Positions 25,395 through 35,641 of a DNA stretch of 64,000 bases are shown here, one piece after another (within the stretch, counting starts at the first letter, position 1; each line of letters opens with the position of its first letter). Both the position numbers and the translations under genes were made by a program. The notes under the pieces were generated by a model, which was not told where the DNA came from, did not search any database, and saw only the letters and a program-made list of their open reading frames with translations. The DNA comes from Microbulbifer donghaiensis (GTDB lineage Bacteria; Pseudomonadota; Gammaproteobacteria; Pseudomonadales; Cellvibrionaceae): positions 365,029-429,028 of the forward strand of contig NZ_FQVA01000002.1 in the NCBI RefSeq assembly GCF_900129095.1, given 5' to 3'.

Positions 25395-28300
25395 TTAGCC
25401 CTCGCCCCACTGATTGCCACGAATTTGCGGCGGTAAGATGCCGCGCAGCAGTTCGCGCAGCCGCCCCGGCAGCACCAGCATCACCGGTGTCACTATCAGC
25501 GTGAGTAGCGTCGAGAAAGACAGTCCGTAAACAATCGCACTGGCGAGCTTGACCCAGAAGGACGCGATGACACCCGCGACTACGACATTGCGCCCCATCA
25601 TATCCACACTCGCCCCCAGCGCCAGCGGCAACAGGCCGAGTATGGTTGTGGCCGTCGTCAGGAATACCGGCCGCAGTCGCTGGGCGGAGGCTTTCACCGC
25701 CGCTGCCGCCGGTGTCAGTTCCGGCTCGCTGTGGCGTACATAATTGTAGGTGTCGATCAGCACGATATTGTTGTTCACCACGATACCAGCCAGCGCCACA
25801 ATGCCCACACCCGTCATAATGACGCTGAAGGTGCTCTGCGTCAGCAACAACCCGAGCATCACGCCAAGGGTGGACATCACTACGGACGACAGGATCAACA
25901 ACGACTGGTAGAAGCTGTTGAACTGGGTCACCAGCAGGATAAACATCAGAAACAGCGATAACAGGAAAGCGACTCCCAGAAACGCCAGCGATTCGTTCTG
26001 CTCCTCGTCGGCGCCGCGGAACAGCAACTCCACACCGGGCGCCACCGGGTTATTCTCCAGCCACGCGCGAATCTCCCGCACCTTGTCGTCCGGCAACACC
26101 CCCTCTTCCGCGTCTGCCTTGACCTGCATACGGGTGATTCCGTCGATACGCTCGATCTTGTCCACCTTGGGCTTGGCCTCGGTGTGGACAAAACTGCTGA
26201 TCGGCACCGCGCCGCGGGGCGTGTTGACCTTGAGCTGGTCCAGCGCGGTGATACCGCGGGCCCTCTCCGGATAGCGGATGCGGATATCCACCTCTTCGTC
26301 GCTGTCGTCCGGGCGGTATTCAGCCATGCGTACGCCATTGGTCACCAGCTGTACCGCGCGCCCCACTTCGGTGAGATCGGCACCGTAGAGGGCCGCCTTG
26401 GCCCGATCCACTTTTACCTCCCACTGGATACCCGGCAGCGGGGCCGTATTAACGATATCCCGCAATCCCCCGAACTCGTTTTCCAGGGCGCGATGCAGAC
26501 GCCAGGTTTCCGCCAGCAGGGTACCGTAATCCTGTGCACGCAGTTCCAGCACGATATCCTTACCCACCGGCGGGCCGCCCTCGAACACATTGGCCGTCAC
26601 CTTGATACCCGGAAAATCGCTCGTGCGCGCGCGGATATCGGCAAAAATATCGCGACTGCGCCGCTCGCGTTGCTCCGCCGGCTGCAGTTCAACCAGCATG
26701 TTGGCTATCTGGTCCGGAGCGCGATCACTGTTGCCGGAAAGGCCGCCGGAGCCGATTGCGGTATAGCCGACGCGTACCTCCGGCACCGCCAGCACGACCT
26801 TTTCCACCTGCGCCACCAGCACTTTTTTCTCCGCCACCGACAGATTGCCCTGCGCACGTATCTCCACATTGCCGTACTGTTCTTCGGTTTCGGTGAAAAA
26901 CTCAACCCCGGCGCCAAAGCGGCCAAAGGCGAAAAAGATTCCGAACAGAACCAGCACAGTAGCGACGAAAGCGCTCAATGGCCGGCGCACCACTTTCTCG
27001 AGCATTCGCGCGTAGGTACCGGTTATACCGGCCAGCCCGGTTGGACGCCCCACTTCCAGTTGTTTCAGGTACTGCTGCGTGGCGAGATCGAGATTGCTCT
27101 TGCCGAAAAGCGAACCGATCACCGGAGCGAAAAACAACGCGTACAGCAGGGAGCCGGCGAGTACGGCGAATACGGTGACCGGCAGATAGCGCATGAACTC
27201 GCCCACCACACCGGGCCAGAACATGATGGGCAGAAAGGCCGCCAGCGTGGTACCGGTGGAGGCTACCACCGGCCAGAACATGCGCCTGACCGACAGCACA
27301 TAGGCAACGCGAGCGGACATGCCCTCTGCCATTTTGCGGTCGGCATACTCTGTGATGACGATGGAGCCATCGATCAGCATACCCAGCGCCAGCAGCATGC
27401 CGAACATCACCATAAAGTTGAACGAATAGCCCAGATACCAGGTGATGATGGAGCCGAATAGCAGTGAAAACGGAATGCCGAGTCCCACCAGCATGCCAGA
27501 GCGGAAGCCCAGCGCTGCCACGACAATGATCATCACCAGCAGCATTGCAGTGAGGATATTGCCCTGCATCTCGCTGACCATGTCGCGGGCGAACTGCGAC
27601 TGGTCAAAGACGAAATTGACCTCAACCCCGCGGGGCAGTGACTGTAGCTCGCCCTGCACCACCGCACGCACCGCATCCGCCACCTCTACCGAGCTGGCCT
27701 CACTGCGTTTTTCCACATTAATGGCGAGACCGGGGCGGCCATTGACACTGGTGTAGCTGGAGGCATCTTTGAAAGTGCGGCGAATATCGGTGACATCCCC
27801 GAGGGTAACCACCCCGTCAGCGGAATTTTTCAGTGGAATACCATAGACATCCTGGGCAGTCTCAATCAATCCCGGCACCTTGACCGAGAAACGGCCGCGA
27901 TTGGTTTCCAGTTCGCCGGCCGGAATCAGCAGATTGTTGCCGAGCACCGCCGTGATCAGCTGACCGCTGGTAATCTGGAAGTGCTCCAGACGCACCGGGT
28001 CGATAGTGGCCTCGACGACCTCCTCGCGATTGCCGCGCAGATCCGCACTGAGCACATCGCCAATATTCTCGATCTTGCGTTTCAGGTGCTGGGCACTCTG
28101 CAGCAGTGCACGCTCCCCCACATTTTCGCCAGCGAGGGTGACAACAATGGACGGGAACGGCTGTGCGGAGGCCTCCTCGACCACGGGTTCCTCCGCATCC
28201 CGCGGCAGTTCTGCCTTGGCGCGGTCTACGGCGTTGCGAACCTCGTCCACCGCATCTTCTACGGCGATGGCGGAATCGAATTCGACCACCAGGTAAACCA

Positions 28301-28562
28301 GCGACTCCCGCGCCGTGGAAATCACTTCCTCCACGCCTTCCAGCGCGCGGATTTCCTGTTCCAGCGGCCGCACCAGCAATCGCACACCGTCTTCCGGAGA
28401 GATACCCTCGTGGGATACCTGCACTATCACAAAAGGTGGATTAACCTCCGGGCTGGATTCCACCGTCATGGCCGCGCGCGCCACCAGCCCCACGAATACG
28501 ATCAACAACATCAGGCTGATGGTGCTGCGATAGCGGTCTATGGCGCTGTCCAGGAGTCTCAT
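25395..28562 (-). CDS. RND efflux permease (AcrB/HAE family)
   Basis: 1055 aa, a full-length RND pump: N-terminal helix 'TISLMLLIVFVGLVARAAMT', two large periplasmic loops (about 40-330 and 565-870) and twelve expected helices in two repeats. Proton-driven export of drugs, metals or lipids. In helix 4, where AcrB has two Asp, the sequence reads 'ALGMLIDGSIVITEYADR': only one Asp remains at the pair, as in several RND subfamilies. Its start overlaps the adaptor gene stop (ATGA, 4 nt). No TolC-type outer-membrane gene is next to it, so it should use a shared one. Substrate unknown. Confidence 0.93.
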   Translation of the reverse strand: MRLLDSAIDRYRSTISLMLLIVFVGLVARAAMTVESSPEVNPPFVIVQVSHEGISPEDGVRLLVRPLEQEIRALEGVEEVISTARESLVYLVVEFDSAIAVEDAVDEVRNAVDRAKAELPRDAEEPVVEEASAQPFPSIVVTLAGENVGERALLQSAQHLKRKIENIGDVLSADLRGNREEVVEATIDPVRLEHFQITSGQLITAVLGNNLLIPAGELETNRGRFSVKVPGLIETAQDVYGIPLKNSADGVVTLGDVTDIRRTFKDASSYTSVNGRPGLAINVEKRSEASSVEVADAVRAVVQGELQSLPRGVEVNFVFDQSQFARDMVSEMQGNILTAMLLVMIIVVAALGFRSGMLVGLGIPFSLLFGSIITWYLGYSFNFMVMFGMLLALGMLIDGSIVITEYADRKMAEGMSARVAYVLSVRRMFWPVVASTGTTLAAFLPIMFWPGVVGEFMRYLPVTVFAVLAGSLLYALFFAPVIGSLFGKSNLDLATQQYLKQLEVGRPTGLAGITGTYARMLEKVVRRPLSAFVATVLVLFGIFFAFGRFGAGVEFFTETEEQYGNVEIRAQGNLSVAEKKVLVAQVEKVVLAVPEVRVGYTAIGSGGLSGNSDRAPDQIANMLVELQPAEQRERRSRDIFADIRARTSDFPGIKVTANVFEGGPPVGKDIVLELRAQDYGTLLAETWRLHRALENEFGGLRDIVNTAPLPGIQWEVKVDRAKAALYGADLTEVGRAVQLVTNGVRMAEYRPDDSDEEVDIRIRYPERARGITALDQLKVNTPRGAVPISSFVHTEAKPKVDKIERIDGITRMQVKADAEEGVLPDDKVREIRAWLENNPVAPGVELLFRGADEEQNESLAFLGVAFLLSLFLMFILLVTQFNSFYQSLLILSSVVMSTLGVMLGLLLTQSTFSVIMTGVGIVALAGIVVNNNIVLIDTYNYVRHSEPELTPAAAAVKASAQRLRPVFLTTATTILGLLPLALGASVDMMGRNVVVAGVIASFWVKLASAIVYGLSFSTLLTLIVTPVMLVLPGRLRELLRGILPPQIRGNQWGEG

Positions 28563-29755
28563 TGCACCTGCCCCTCGCTCGATGTCTCCGCTTTATTGGC
28601 GACGGGCACAACAGTGGCCGCCGGCGCTGCTGCGCGCTCAGCGGGTGCCGGCAGGTCGCTCTGCGACTCCAGTTCCACCTCTACTATCTCACCGGGAGTC
28701 ACATATTCCTGGCCGACGGTGATCAGCGTCACTCGCTCCGGCAAGCCACTCACCCAGACGCCGGCATCGCCATCGCCGATCAACCGGACATTGGCAAAAT
28801 GCACGCGGTTCTCCTCATCCAGAATACGCAGCCCGAGATCTCCGCGGTCGTCGAGTGTCAGTAGGGAGGAATTGATGCGATGGGCCATGATTTCACCGGT
28901 GGGCAGTGCCAGCCGGCCGCTAAGTCCACCGCGCAGTACCCCGGCCCCATTATCCACGGCGACTTCCACCCGATAGGCGCGGGTAATTTCGTGAGCCTGC
29001 TGGCTGATGTAACGCAGGCTCCCCTGGACCAGCTGCCCCTGCTGCAGTTGCGCACTGGCAGGTCCTCCTGGAATCAGGTTGCCGACCTGGGATTCGGAAA
29101 CCTCCCCCACCACCAGGATCGGATTCAGCTCCAGCAGCGTGGCGCACTCCTCGCCGAGGCGAATATAGTCGCCCAGCTCCACCGCACGGCTGTTAACCAC
29201 GCCGTCGAAAGGCGCGCGTATCCGCAGGTTTTCCACCGCCACTTCGGTGCGCCGGTAATCTGCGCGCGCATTCGCCAGGGCCACCTCCTGCTGAGCCATG
29301 GCCGATTCGGACTGCAGGCCCTTTTTCTGCAGCCGCCTGGCGCCCGCGTAATCCAGTTCCGCCTTGCGCAGCGCCGCCCGGGCGCGATCAAGCTGTTCGG
29401 GACGATCCTCGGGGTCAATCTCACAGATGACCTCGCCTTTTTTCACTGCGCGCCCCTCTGCCACTGGCAGGCCGATAATGGCCCCATCCAGTTCAGCCCG
29501 CAGCCGCACGCGCCGGTTTGCCTCTGTATGCCCGTTAACCAAAACCCGCGTAGCGTAGGGCTGCGCATCAACCCGTCGCGCCCGGACGCGAATGCCCTCG
29601 CCGGTGGCCGCCGCCGTGACCGAGGCGTCTCGCTCCGGGTCCGACGCATTCCCGGAAACAAGCAGCCCGCTCAGCAGCCAAAGCAGCGCCAGCACTGCAA
29701 CGATAGTGGCGATGCGGTAATTGCGCTGGCGCCAGAAGGAGACAAGAAAGTTCAT
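28559..29755 (-). CDS. RND efflux periplasmic adaptor (membrane fusion protein)
   Basis: 398 aa from ATG 29755; the frame also offers an ATG at 29785 and a TTG at 29857, and none has a strong ribosome site, so the start is tentative. The chosen start gives a clean N-terminal membrane anchor ('NYRIATIVAVLALLWLLSGL'). Then lipoyl/barrel halves ('RVRLRAELDGAIIGLPVAEG' and 'LRIRAPFDGVVNSRAVELGD') flank a coiled-coil hairpin ('RARAALRKAELDYAGARRLQ'). It joins the RND permease to an outer-membrane channel and is co-transcribed with it (ATGA overlap). Confidence 0.9.
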   Translation of the reverse strand: MNFLVSFWRQRNYRIATIVAVLALLWLLSGLLVSGNASDPERDASVTAAATGEGIRVRARRVDAQPYATRVLVNGHTEANRRVRLRAELDGAIIGLPVAEGRAVKKGEVICEIDPEDRPEQLDRARAALRKAELDYAGARRLQKKGLQSESAMAQQEVALANARADYRRTEVAVENLRIRAPFDGVVNSRAVELGDYIRLGEECATLLELNPILVVGEVSESQVGNLIPGGPASAQLQQGQLVQGSLRYISQQAHEITRAYRVEVAVDNGAGVLRGGLSGRLALPTGEIMAHRINSSLLTLDDRGDLGLRILDEENRVHFANVRLIGDGDAGVWVSGLPERVTLITVGQEYVTPGEIVEVELESQSDLPAPAERAAAPAATVVPVANKAETSSEGQVQ

Positions 29756-29994
29756 ACCCAATAAACCTGTGCGGAGGGAATTCATTCGAACGGGGAATAC
29801 CAAGCTGTTGCCGCAACCTCCGTATTCCGGCAGGGGAAAATTGTAGCCGCAGAGCAATTTTCACGCAGTGGCGTTTTCTGTCGAAATATGAAATTCGCAA
29901 GCGAAGCGCTGTCACTGTTCGGGGTTATACCGCCGCATTGCGACAAAAATACAACGCCTTAGCAGAGACGTATGATCAGGATGGAACCTGACGC

Positions 29995-30034
<40 letters not shown>

Positions 30035-30042
30035 AGAGAGTC

Positions 30043-30072
30043 TGCCGGGGAGAAACATCTTCCACCCCGGCA
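30043..30072 (-). terminator. Stem-loop after cNMP-binding gene
   Basis: 8-bp perfect stem tgccgggg / ccccggca with a 14-nt loop, 15 nt beyond the stop of the gene at 30088. No T run follows. Confidence 0.45.
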
Positions 30073-30087
30073 ATACGCCAGAAAATA

Positions 30088-30798
30088 TCAGGAGAGCATC
30101 GACTCGAGGAAGTCGGACATATCGGGCTCGTCATCCATCAGTTCGCCAGAGCCGAACTCTGCATTCCAATCCAGCAGAATCCGGGCCAGAGCCCGCGCCT
30201 GGTCAGCCAGAGCCAACAACTCCTCCCGGCAATTTTTCGGCCCCGTATACAATTTGAGCTTGCGGTGACTATCGGCCAGCTGGTGACCGGGATATTTGGA
30301 CCGGTAAACTTCCAGTTTCCAGCGCAGCGAATGCACCATGTTGCGGTAAAACACCAACTTGGTCGGCAGCTGTAACAAAGAAAAATCGTCCAGGTCGCCG
30401 AACAATGTACAGTCCAGCCCCAAAACCTGGATATCACGACTGGTGGGCGCCGCAACTATGGTTGCACTACGCGGTTCCGCCAGCAGCATCGACAAATCAC
30501 CGAAGACTTCGCCGGGCCGGATAATCGCCAGCGGGCGCTCACCGGAACTGTGCGCGCCCCCCTCGGCGCTGTCGACATGTACATGCAACTCCCCACGCAA
30601 CAGGAAATAGACCCACTGATCCACATCGCCCGCACGCAACAACTGCTCACCCGGTTGCAGGCCGACCAGACGTGAACGTTTCAGTAAAACATCATATTGC
30701 CACTCACTGGTGGCACGAATGTCACGAAACAAATGAATGACGTTGAGCAGGCGATCCACGGCATCCCGCGGATAATCACTGAGTGGCTTTATATCCAT
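30088..30798 (-). CDS. Cyclic nucleotide-binding-domain protein without HTH
   Basis: 236 aa. One CRP-type cNMP-binding beta roll at about 40-125: 'LLKRSRLVGLQPGEQLLRAG', 'QWVYFLLRGELHVHV', 'LAIIRPGEVFGDLSMLLAEP' and 'RSATIVAA', where the phosphate-binding cassette 'GEVFGDLSMLLAEPRSA' keeps the E and R positions of cAMP binders. There is no C-terminal helix-turn-helix; the last 100 residues are helical and end in a very acidic tail ('GELMDDEPDMSDFLESMLS'). It probably senses a nucleotide (or is a degenerate sensor) and acts on a protein partner rather than DNA. Confidence 0.82.
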   Translation of the reverse strand: MDIKPLSDYPRDAVDRLLNVIHLFRDIRATSEWQYDVLLKRSRLVGLQPGEQLLRAGDVDQWVYFLLRGELHVHVDSAEGGAHSSGERPLAIIRPGEVFGDLSMLLAEPRSATIVAAPTSRDIQVLGLDCTLFGDLDDFSLLQLPTKLVFYRNMVHSLRWKLEVYRSKYPGHQLADSHRKLKLYTGPKNCREELLALADQARALARILLDWNAEFGSGELMDDEPDMSDFLESMLS

Positions 30799-31145
30799 TC
30801 GCTACTTAAAAATTAGTGAAATTATCTCTACTCCGGGCGGAACCGCTGCCGAAGCAATTTAAAAAGAAGATATTTAAACAATACCAATCTACCGCATTCT
30901 ATCGGTAGAGTGATCACTATCTTCCCCGAGATTTCCCGAAATTGGAAAAACGAGACATTCTACGTGTTTCAGGGTTGAACTCCATTGCAGTTGCAGTAGA
31001 GTTAGGCACAGTTCAGGTTACTTTGGGCGGTAGTGCCAGGCAGGCAGTGCACTTTTTAACCTGACGGGCGCGCCTCGGGGGAGGGGGTGCCACAACTCTT
31101 ATCCGCCGGATTCTTCCCATCCGGAAATAAAGACACCGCAAAACA
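30799..31145. other. Gene-free divergent promoter region
   Basis: 347 bp between the divergent cNMP and TonB-fusion genes. A 7-bp inverted repeat tctaccg / cggtaga (30888-30909) with an 8-nt spacer could be an operator. The first 80 bp are AT-rich. I found no convincing -35/-10 pair and no ORF. Confidence 0.55.
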
Positions 31146-32315
31146 ATGAAACCGATAAAAATCGTCATCGCACTTCTGGCGTTTGCGACAGCCTTATCCG
31201 CACAAGCTGCACCACTGCTGAACGGACTCGCGCTGGAGCAGCAATTCAATAAAGACCGCTATATCGCCGCGGTATATTCGGACACTCTCGGCAGCAGCGC
31301 CAGCGTACTGCTCGACAACAACACAACGCGCCGCCTGGAAGTGCGCGTGGTCGCCGACAGCCTGTCGGCACGACGCTTCCGCAATCAGTGGATGGAAGGT
31401 ATTGCCATCAACAACCCCGGCGACACCCTGAGCGGTCAGGCCGACAACATGGTGACCTTCGCCAACCTGTTCAAGGGTCGTTTTGTTAAGGGCGATCAAC
31501 TGGCGATCGACTTCGATGGAAATTCGGGTGTCACCACAGTTACCCTGAATGGCGTTACCCTCGGCAATATCCGTAATCGCGACTTCTTTAATACCCTGCT
31601 GCGTGCCTGGATCGGCCCAGTACCGCCCTCAAGTGATTTCCGCGATGGCCTGCTGGTGGCCGGCCAGGTGTCTGCAGGCCTGCGTGCCACCTATGAACTG
31701 CTCGAACCCAGCAGCGCACGCATTGCCCAACTGACCAGCGAAGTTGCGGAGGCGGGAGAAGAGCCTGCGGCAGAGCCGGAAGTCGCCGCCGCGGAACCGG
31801 TTGCGGCGAAGCCCCAGCCCACCAAACCGAAGCTGGCCGCCGATATTCCGCCGCCCACCCTAGCGGCCATCGGCAACAAGCCCAACGCTGCCGCCAATGC
31901 TGCTGCATCACCCGCCCAACCGAAGCCGCAACCGGCTAAAGTTGCAACGAAGCCGAGTGCACCACAGCAAATGGCCGACGACGAAGACGAAGACGAAGGC
32001 CCGCTGACCGCAGATTTGATCCTGGCTCGCCAGATCTACCACTCCATGCTGCTGCGCCATACGTTCAAATATATCCGCTACCCGAAACGCGCCCAGGAGC
32101 GGGGCCAGGAAGGCAGCGTACGCATGAACGTGACCATCGACTCCAAAGGCCAGGTCAAGGATGTGCAGACTCTGCAGGAATCCCGCTACGCGACGCTCAA
32201 CCGCGAGGCCCGCGAAGCGGTCGAGCGCGCCGGCCCCTACCCCGCCGCGCCGCCGCAACTGGCCCGGGACAACTACCGCTTCTCAGTGCCGATCACCTTC
32301 CGCCTACCGGACTGA
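31146..32315 (+). CDS. Chalcone isomerase-like / TonB C-terminal fusion protein
   Basis: 389 aa. A signal peptide (about 1-21, 'LLAFATALSAQA') is followed by a domain (about 24-190) resembling bacterial chalcone-isomerase-like proteins: 'LLNGLALEQQFNKDRYIAAV', 'RRLEVRVVADSLSARRFRNQ', 'FKGRFVKGDQLAIDFDG' and 'LLRAWIGPVPPSSDFRDGLL'. Next is a Pro/Ala/Lys/Glu-rich linker (about 200-290) and a TonB-type C-terminal domain ('YPKRAQERGQEGSVRMNVTI', 'GQVKDVQTLQESRYATLNRE'). Unlike classical TonB it starts with a cleavable-looking signal rather than a membrane anchor, so it may be a periplasmic linker rather than an energiser. Confidence 0.85.
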   Translation: MKPIKIVIALLAFATALSAQAAPLLNGLALEQQFNKDRYIAAVYSDTLGSSASVLLDNNTTRRLEVRVVADSLSARRFRNQWMEGIAINNPGDTLSGQADNMVTFANLFKGRFVKGDQLAIDFDGNSGVTTVTLNGVTLGNIRNRDFFNTLLRAWIGPVPPSSDFRDGLLVAGQVSAGLRATYELLEPSSARIAQLTSEVAEAGEEPAAEPEVAAAEPVAAKPQPTKPKLAADIPPPTLAAIGNKPNAAANAAASPAQPKPQPAKVATKPSAPQQMADDEDEDEGPLTADLILARQIYHSMLLRHTFKYIRYPKRAQERGQEGSVRMNVTIDSKGQVKDVQTLQESRYATLNREAREAVERAGPYPAAPPQLARDNYRFSVPITFRLPD

Positions 32316-32336
32316 TCGGCCCCTGAGCACCAACCA

Positions 32337-32357
32337 AGCCTCGCAATCGCGGGGCTT
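32337..32357 (+). terminator. Intrinsic terminator after TonB-fusion gene
   Basis: Stem agcctcgc / gcggggct (one G-T pair) around aatc, followed by six T. Confidence 0.8.
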
Positions 32358-32576
32358 TTTTGTGTGGACGCTAGCGTACTTTTCCATTTCGTCCCTGCTA
32401 ACCAACCACTGTCGCTCTAACATTCACCCTTCGCTCAACAAGAGTGAACGCAGCGATATTGCGCCAACCGGCCGGAACTTCCCTATCCCGCCTATTCACT
32501 TTCCAGGCACATCGAGCCTGCCAGCCACGCCTCTAGCTCCATCGCCTTCGCTCTTATCGGGAATTCTTAGACTCCG

Positions 32577-32611
32577 CAAAAAAAAGCCCCCTGGTCCGAA
32601 AACCAGGGGGC
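32577..32611 (-). terminator. Intrinsic terminator of TonB-dependent receptor gene
   Basis: Perfect 10-bp stem gccccctggt / accagggggc (32586-32611); on the minus strand it is followed by eight or more T. Confidence 0.88.
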
Positions 32612-32658
32612 AAGATACATCCGTATGGAGAGTTTTTATTATTTTCCAGCGACCAAGC

Positions 32659-35641
32659 TTAGAACTTGTAGTTAACGCCAGCCGATACGTAGCGACCAAG
32701 AATGTCGTAGTAACCGAGAGCGGCAAAGGAGTTCACACCTTCCGGCGGTTCCACGTCGAACACATTGCGCACTGACAGTCGAGCGCTCAGGTTGTCAGAG
32801 AACTGATAACCCACATGAGCGTTGTTCAGCCAATACTCCGGGATAACCCGGATGTCGCGAGACTCGGCGGTATCATCGTTGTCCACGTTGGCCTCGCCGA
32901 TGTACTGCGTGTTCCAGCCGGCGGTCAGGTTATCCAGGGTGTAATTCACGCGGAAGCCGGCCTTCAGCTCAGAGAAACCGTGCTCGCCCTTGTCAACTTC
33001 CAGATCCGCACCGGTTACGGAGAATTGCTGCTCCTTGATATGGAAGACATTCGCACCCACGTCGAAAGAGCCCGGGACACCCCAGCTGTTCATATCAAAG
33101 CTGTAACTCAACTCGGACTGAACGCCGCGGAAGTTGTAGAAGCCGGCGTTGCGGAAGCCAGTAGTGAAGTCGACGATCTGGAAGTTGGAATCCCGCACGA
33201 AGTCTCCACAGGCCACGTTGCCCTGTTCTCCGTCGTAGCAGGCCTCCATCAAGGTGGTAAGAGAGAAGTTCTGAATAGCATCCTGGATATCGATGTTAAT
33301 CCAGTCCACCGTCATCTCCAGCCCTTCGGCGAAGCCCGGTGCCCACACGAAGCCCCAGGTGGAGGACTCTGCACGCTCGTTGACGAGGTCCGGGTTCCCG
33401 CCCACCTGGCCAACCGCTGTGGCGTTTACAACGGTGGACTGGAAGGCTCCGGAATCATAGGCGACGCCAGCCGCCGCGGCCTCGGCCTGACAGTTGGCCA
33501 GACGCTGTGCCGGGTTTTCGCCCTGGCCGACAAAGCGCGTGTCACAGGGGTCATTGGCGAACGAGAAGGTCTCGGACAGCGGCAGGAAGGCCTCGGTTAC
33601 CGCCGGTGAGCGGATGGCCTCGGTGACATTTCCGCGCAGGGTCAGAGAACCCATGACCGGCAGATCCAGCATGATGCGGGTGCCGACGCTCCAGGTGTCG
33701 TCCGCACCGGCCTGCGAGTGGTCTACGTTACGCCAGGAACCCTCGAGTTCCATGCCCTCGACCATTGGAATCCAGTCACTGCCGATCACCGGAATCAGCG
33801 TCTCGGCGTAGAACTCCTTGGTATCGAAGCCACCGGATAGTGGCGACAGCGCAGCGCTGCGGCCGAGGCCCTGGGCCATAAAGTCATCCGGTTTGAAGGA
33901 AGAGAACTCGTCGCGCATCTCGTAGCCGAATGCGACCGCCAGCGGACCCGCCGGCAGGTTCATCACTTCGCCGCCCATATTGAAGCTGATGACTTCTTGT
34001 TCCAGTTCGCCATAGGTGAAGCCTGGAGTGGTCACGTAATCGATAGCCGCTTGATCGGTGACTATGCCCATGATGTTGAGCGGCACACAGTCTGGATCGG
34101 CGGAAACACAGACGATATTACCGTTGGCATCTGTGGTGACATCAATGGCCTTCTCGTAGTTTTCTTGTACCAGCTGTGTGCGGAAAGACGTGGATTCGGT
34201 CTTACCCTTGTTATAGGAGAAGTCCCAATTCCAGTCGCGCCCCATCAGGTCGAAATCGCCCTTAACGCCCAGCACATAGCGGAACATCTCGTTCTCGCCG
34301 CCGGTGGCTCCACTCTGTGCGAGATCGTCCATGCCCTTTCTGCAGGTAGAAAGTGCCACCCGCCGGCACGCCGTTGGCCATCAGCAACTGGCGGTCGGCA
34401 TCGTTCAGATAGGGGTTGTCGATAGAAAGGGGCAGCGCCGCCGAATCACCGCCGAATAGGCCGGACTGATAGAAGGGTTGCGCATTCGGATCTGAAGACT
34501 CCGCCGTATAGAAATTGACTTCCGCGTAGGCGGTAATCTGATCGGTCAGATCGAAGTGACCCATGGTATTGAACAGGTTGCGTTCGATCGGCGCGCGGAT
34601 GGAATCGTAATCCTGCAACAACAGGCCGTCACCGCCCTCAAATGTGATCGCGTTGCCGGTTGGCTGGCCAATTTCGATCTGCGTCAGATGCCCATCGCGG
34701 CCGAAGCCGATCGGATTGCCATCGCCATCCACCATGTAGAGACCGAACGCATACAATGGCGCGCCACCGAGCGGAGTAGCATTACTGGCTGTAGGAATAC
34801 CTTCTTGAGTCAACACGGCGATGGAACGGCCTTTGCCAAAGTAACGGTCGACGATGCCATCGTCCGCACCGGTGTTATCCGGATTATCGAAGAAATAGTA
34901 ATAGTCGCGACCAAACGGGCGATCGTTCATCAGCACCGCGTCGGTCTTGTTGTATTCGTAACTGGCCACGACGTTACCGCGGCCGTCGGCAAAGTTCTGG
35001 CCGAAGGTTACGGAAGCTTTGTGATCGCCGGCGTCGTTCTCACCCTCGGCAAAACCACTGGAAAAATCGGTTTCAATACCTTCGAAGTCATCCTTGAGGA
35101 TGACGTTGATGGTGCCGGCAATGGCGTCGGAACCGTAGATCGGTGCACCACCGATGGAAACCACCTCGACGCGGTCGATCAGCGCCGTGGGCAGGGAGTT
35201 CAGGTCCACCTGCAGACCGCCGGTCGCGCCGAAGGCCGAGGGCGCGTTGGAGGAAACGACGCGCCGACCGTTAACCAGCGTCAGGGTGCGCTGTGAACCC
35301 AAACCGTAGAAATCCGCATAGCTCTGACCCACATTGTTCGGATCCGACTCGGACAGGCTGGTGCCGGACGGAATCATGGTCGGCAAACTGTTCAGCGCGT
35401 CGGCGACATTGGTAAAGCCGTTCTGGTCAAAGAAGTCCTTATCCACTGCTGTGGCAGGCTGCATGGTGTCAAAACCAGCGCGCGGAATGCGGGAGCCAGT
35501 TACGTACACCTCTTCCAGCTGGACGGCCTTCTTCTCGGCATCGGTATCCTGCGCAAAGGCGGGCATGACCGGAACCATCAGCGCTGCGGCGGAAAGTCCC
35601 AATGCCCCCTTAACCGCCACAGATAGGAGGTTCTTTTTCAT
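32659..35641 (-). pseudogene. TonB-dependent receptor split by a single-base frameshift
   Basis: Two overlapping minus-strand frames (34262-35641 and 32659-34359) together encode one receptor of about 990 aa. The first gives the signal peptide ('MKKNLLSVAVKGALGLSAAA'), TonB box region ('LEEVYVTGSRIPRAGFD'), plug ('VNGRRVVSSNAPSAFG', 'DRVEVVSIGGAPIYGSDAIA') and first barrel strands. The second continues the barrel ('MFRYVLGVKGDFDLMGRDWN') to a normal C-terminus ending in Phe ('GRYVSAGVNYKF'). The frame changes in the homopolymer pair at 34334-34339 (minus strand aaaggg): removing one base gives a continuous 'FYLQKGMDDLAQSGATGG'. It is either a real inactivating mutation, a phase-type switch or a sequencing error. 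The substrate is unknown; this receptor type usually imports oligosaccharides or other complex nutrients. Confidence 0.85.

Larger units (their letters stand above)
32316..32658. other. Gene-free stretch between converging genes
   Basis: 343 bp holding the terminator of the TonB-fusion gene at its left and that of the TonB-dependent receptor at its right. About 220 bp between them carry no supported gene or recognisable element. Confidence 0.65.

Noticed and set aside
26184..27461. 425-codon + strand frame inside the RND permease gene
   Set aside because: Antisense to a conserved pump; His/Gln-rich and without motifs.
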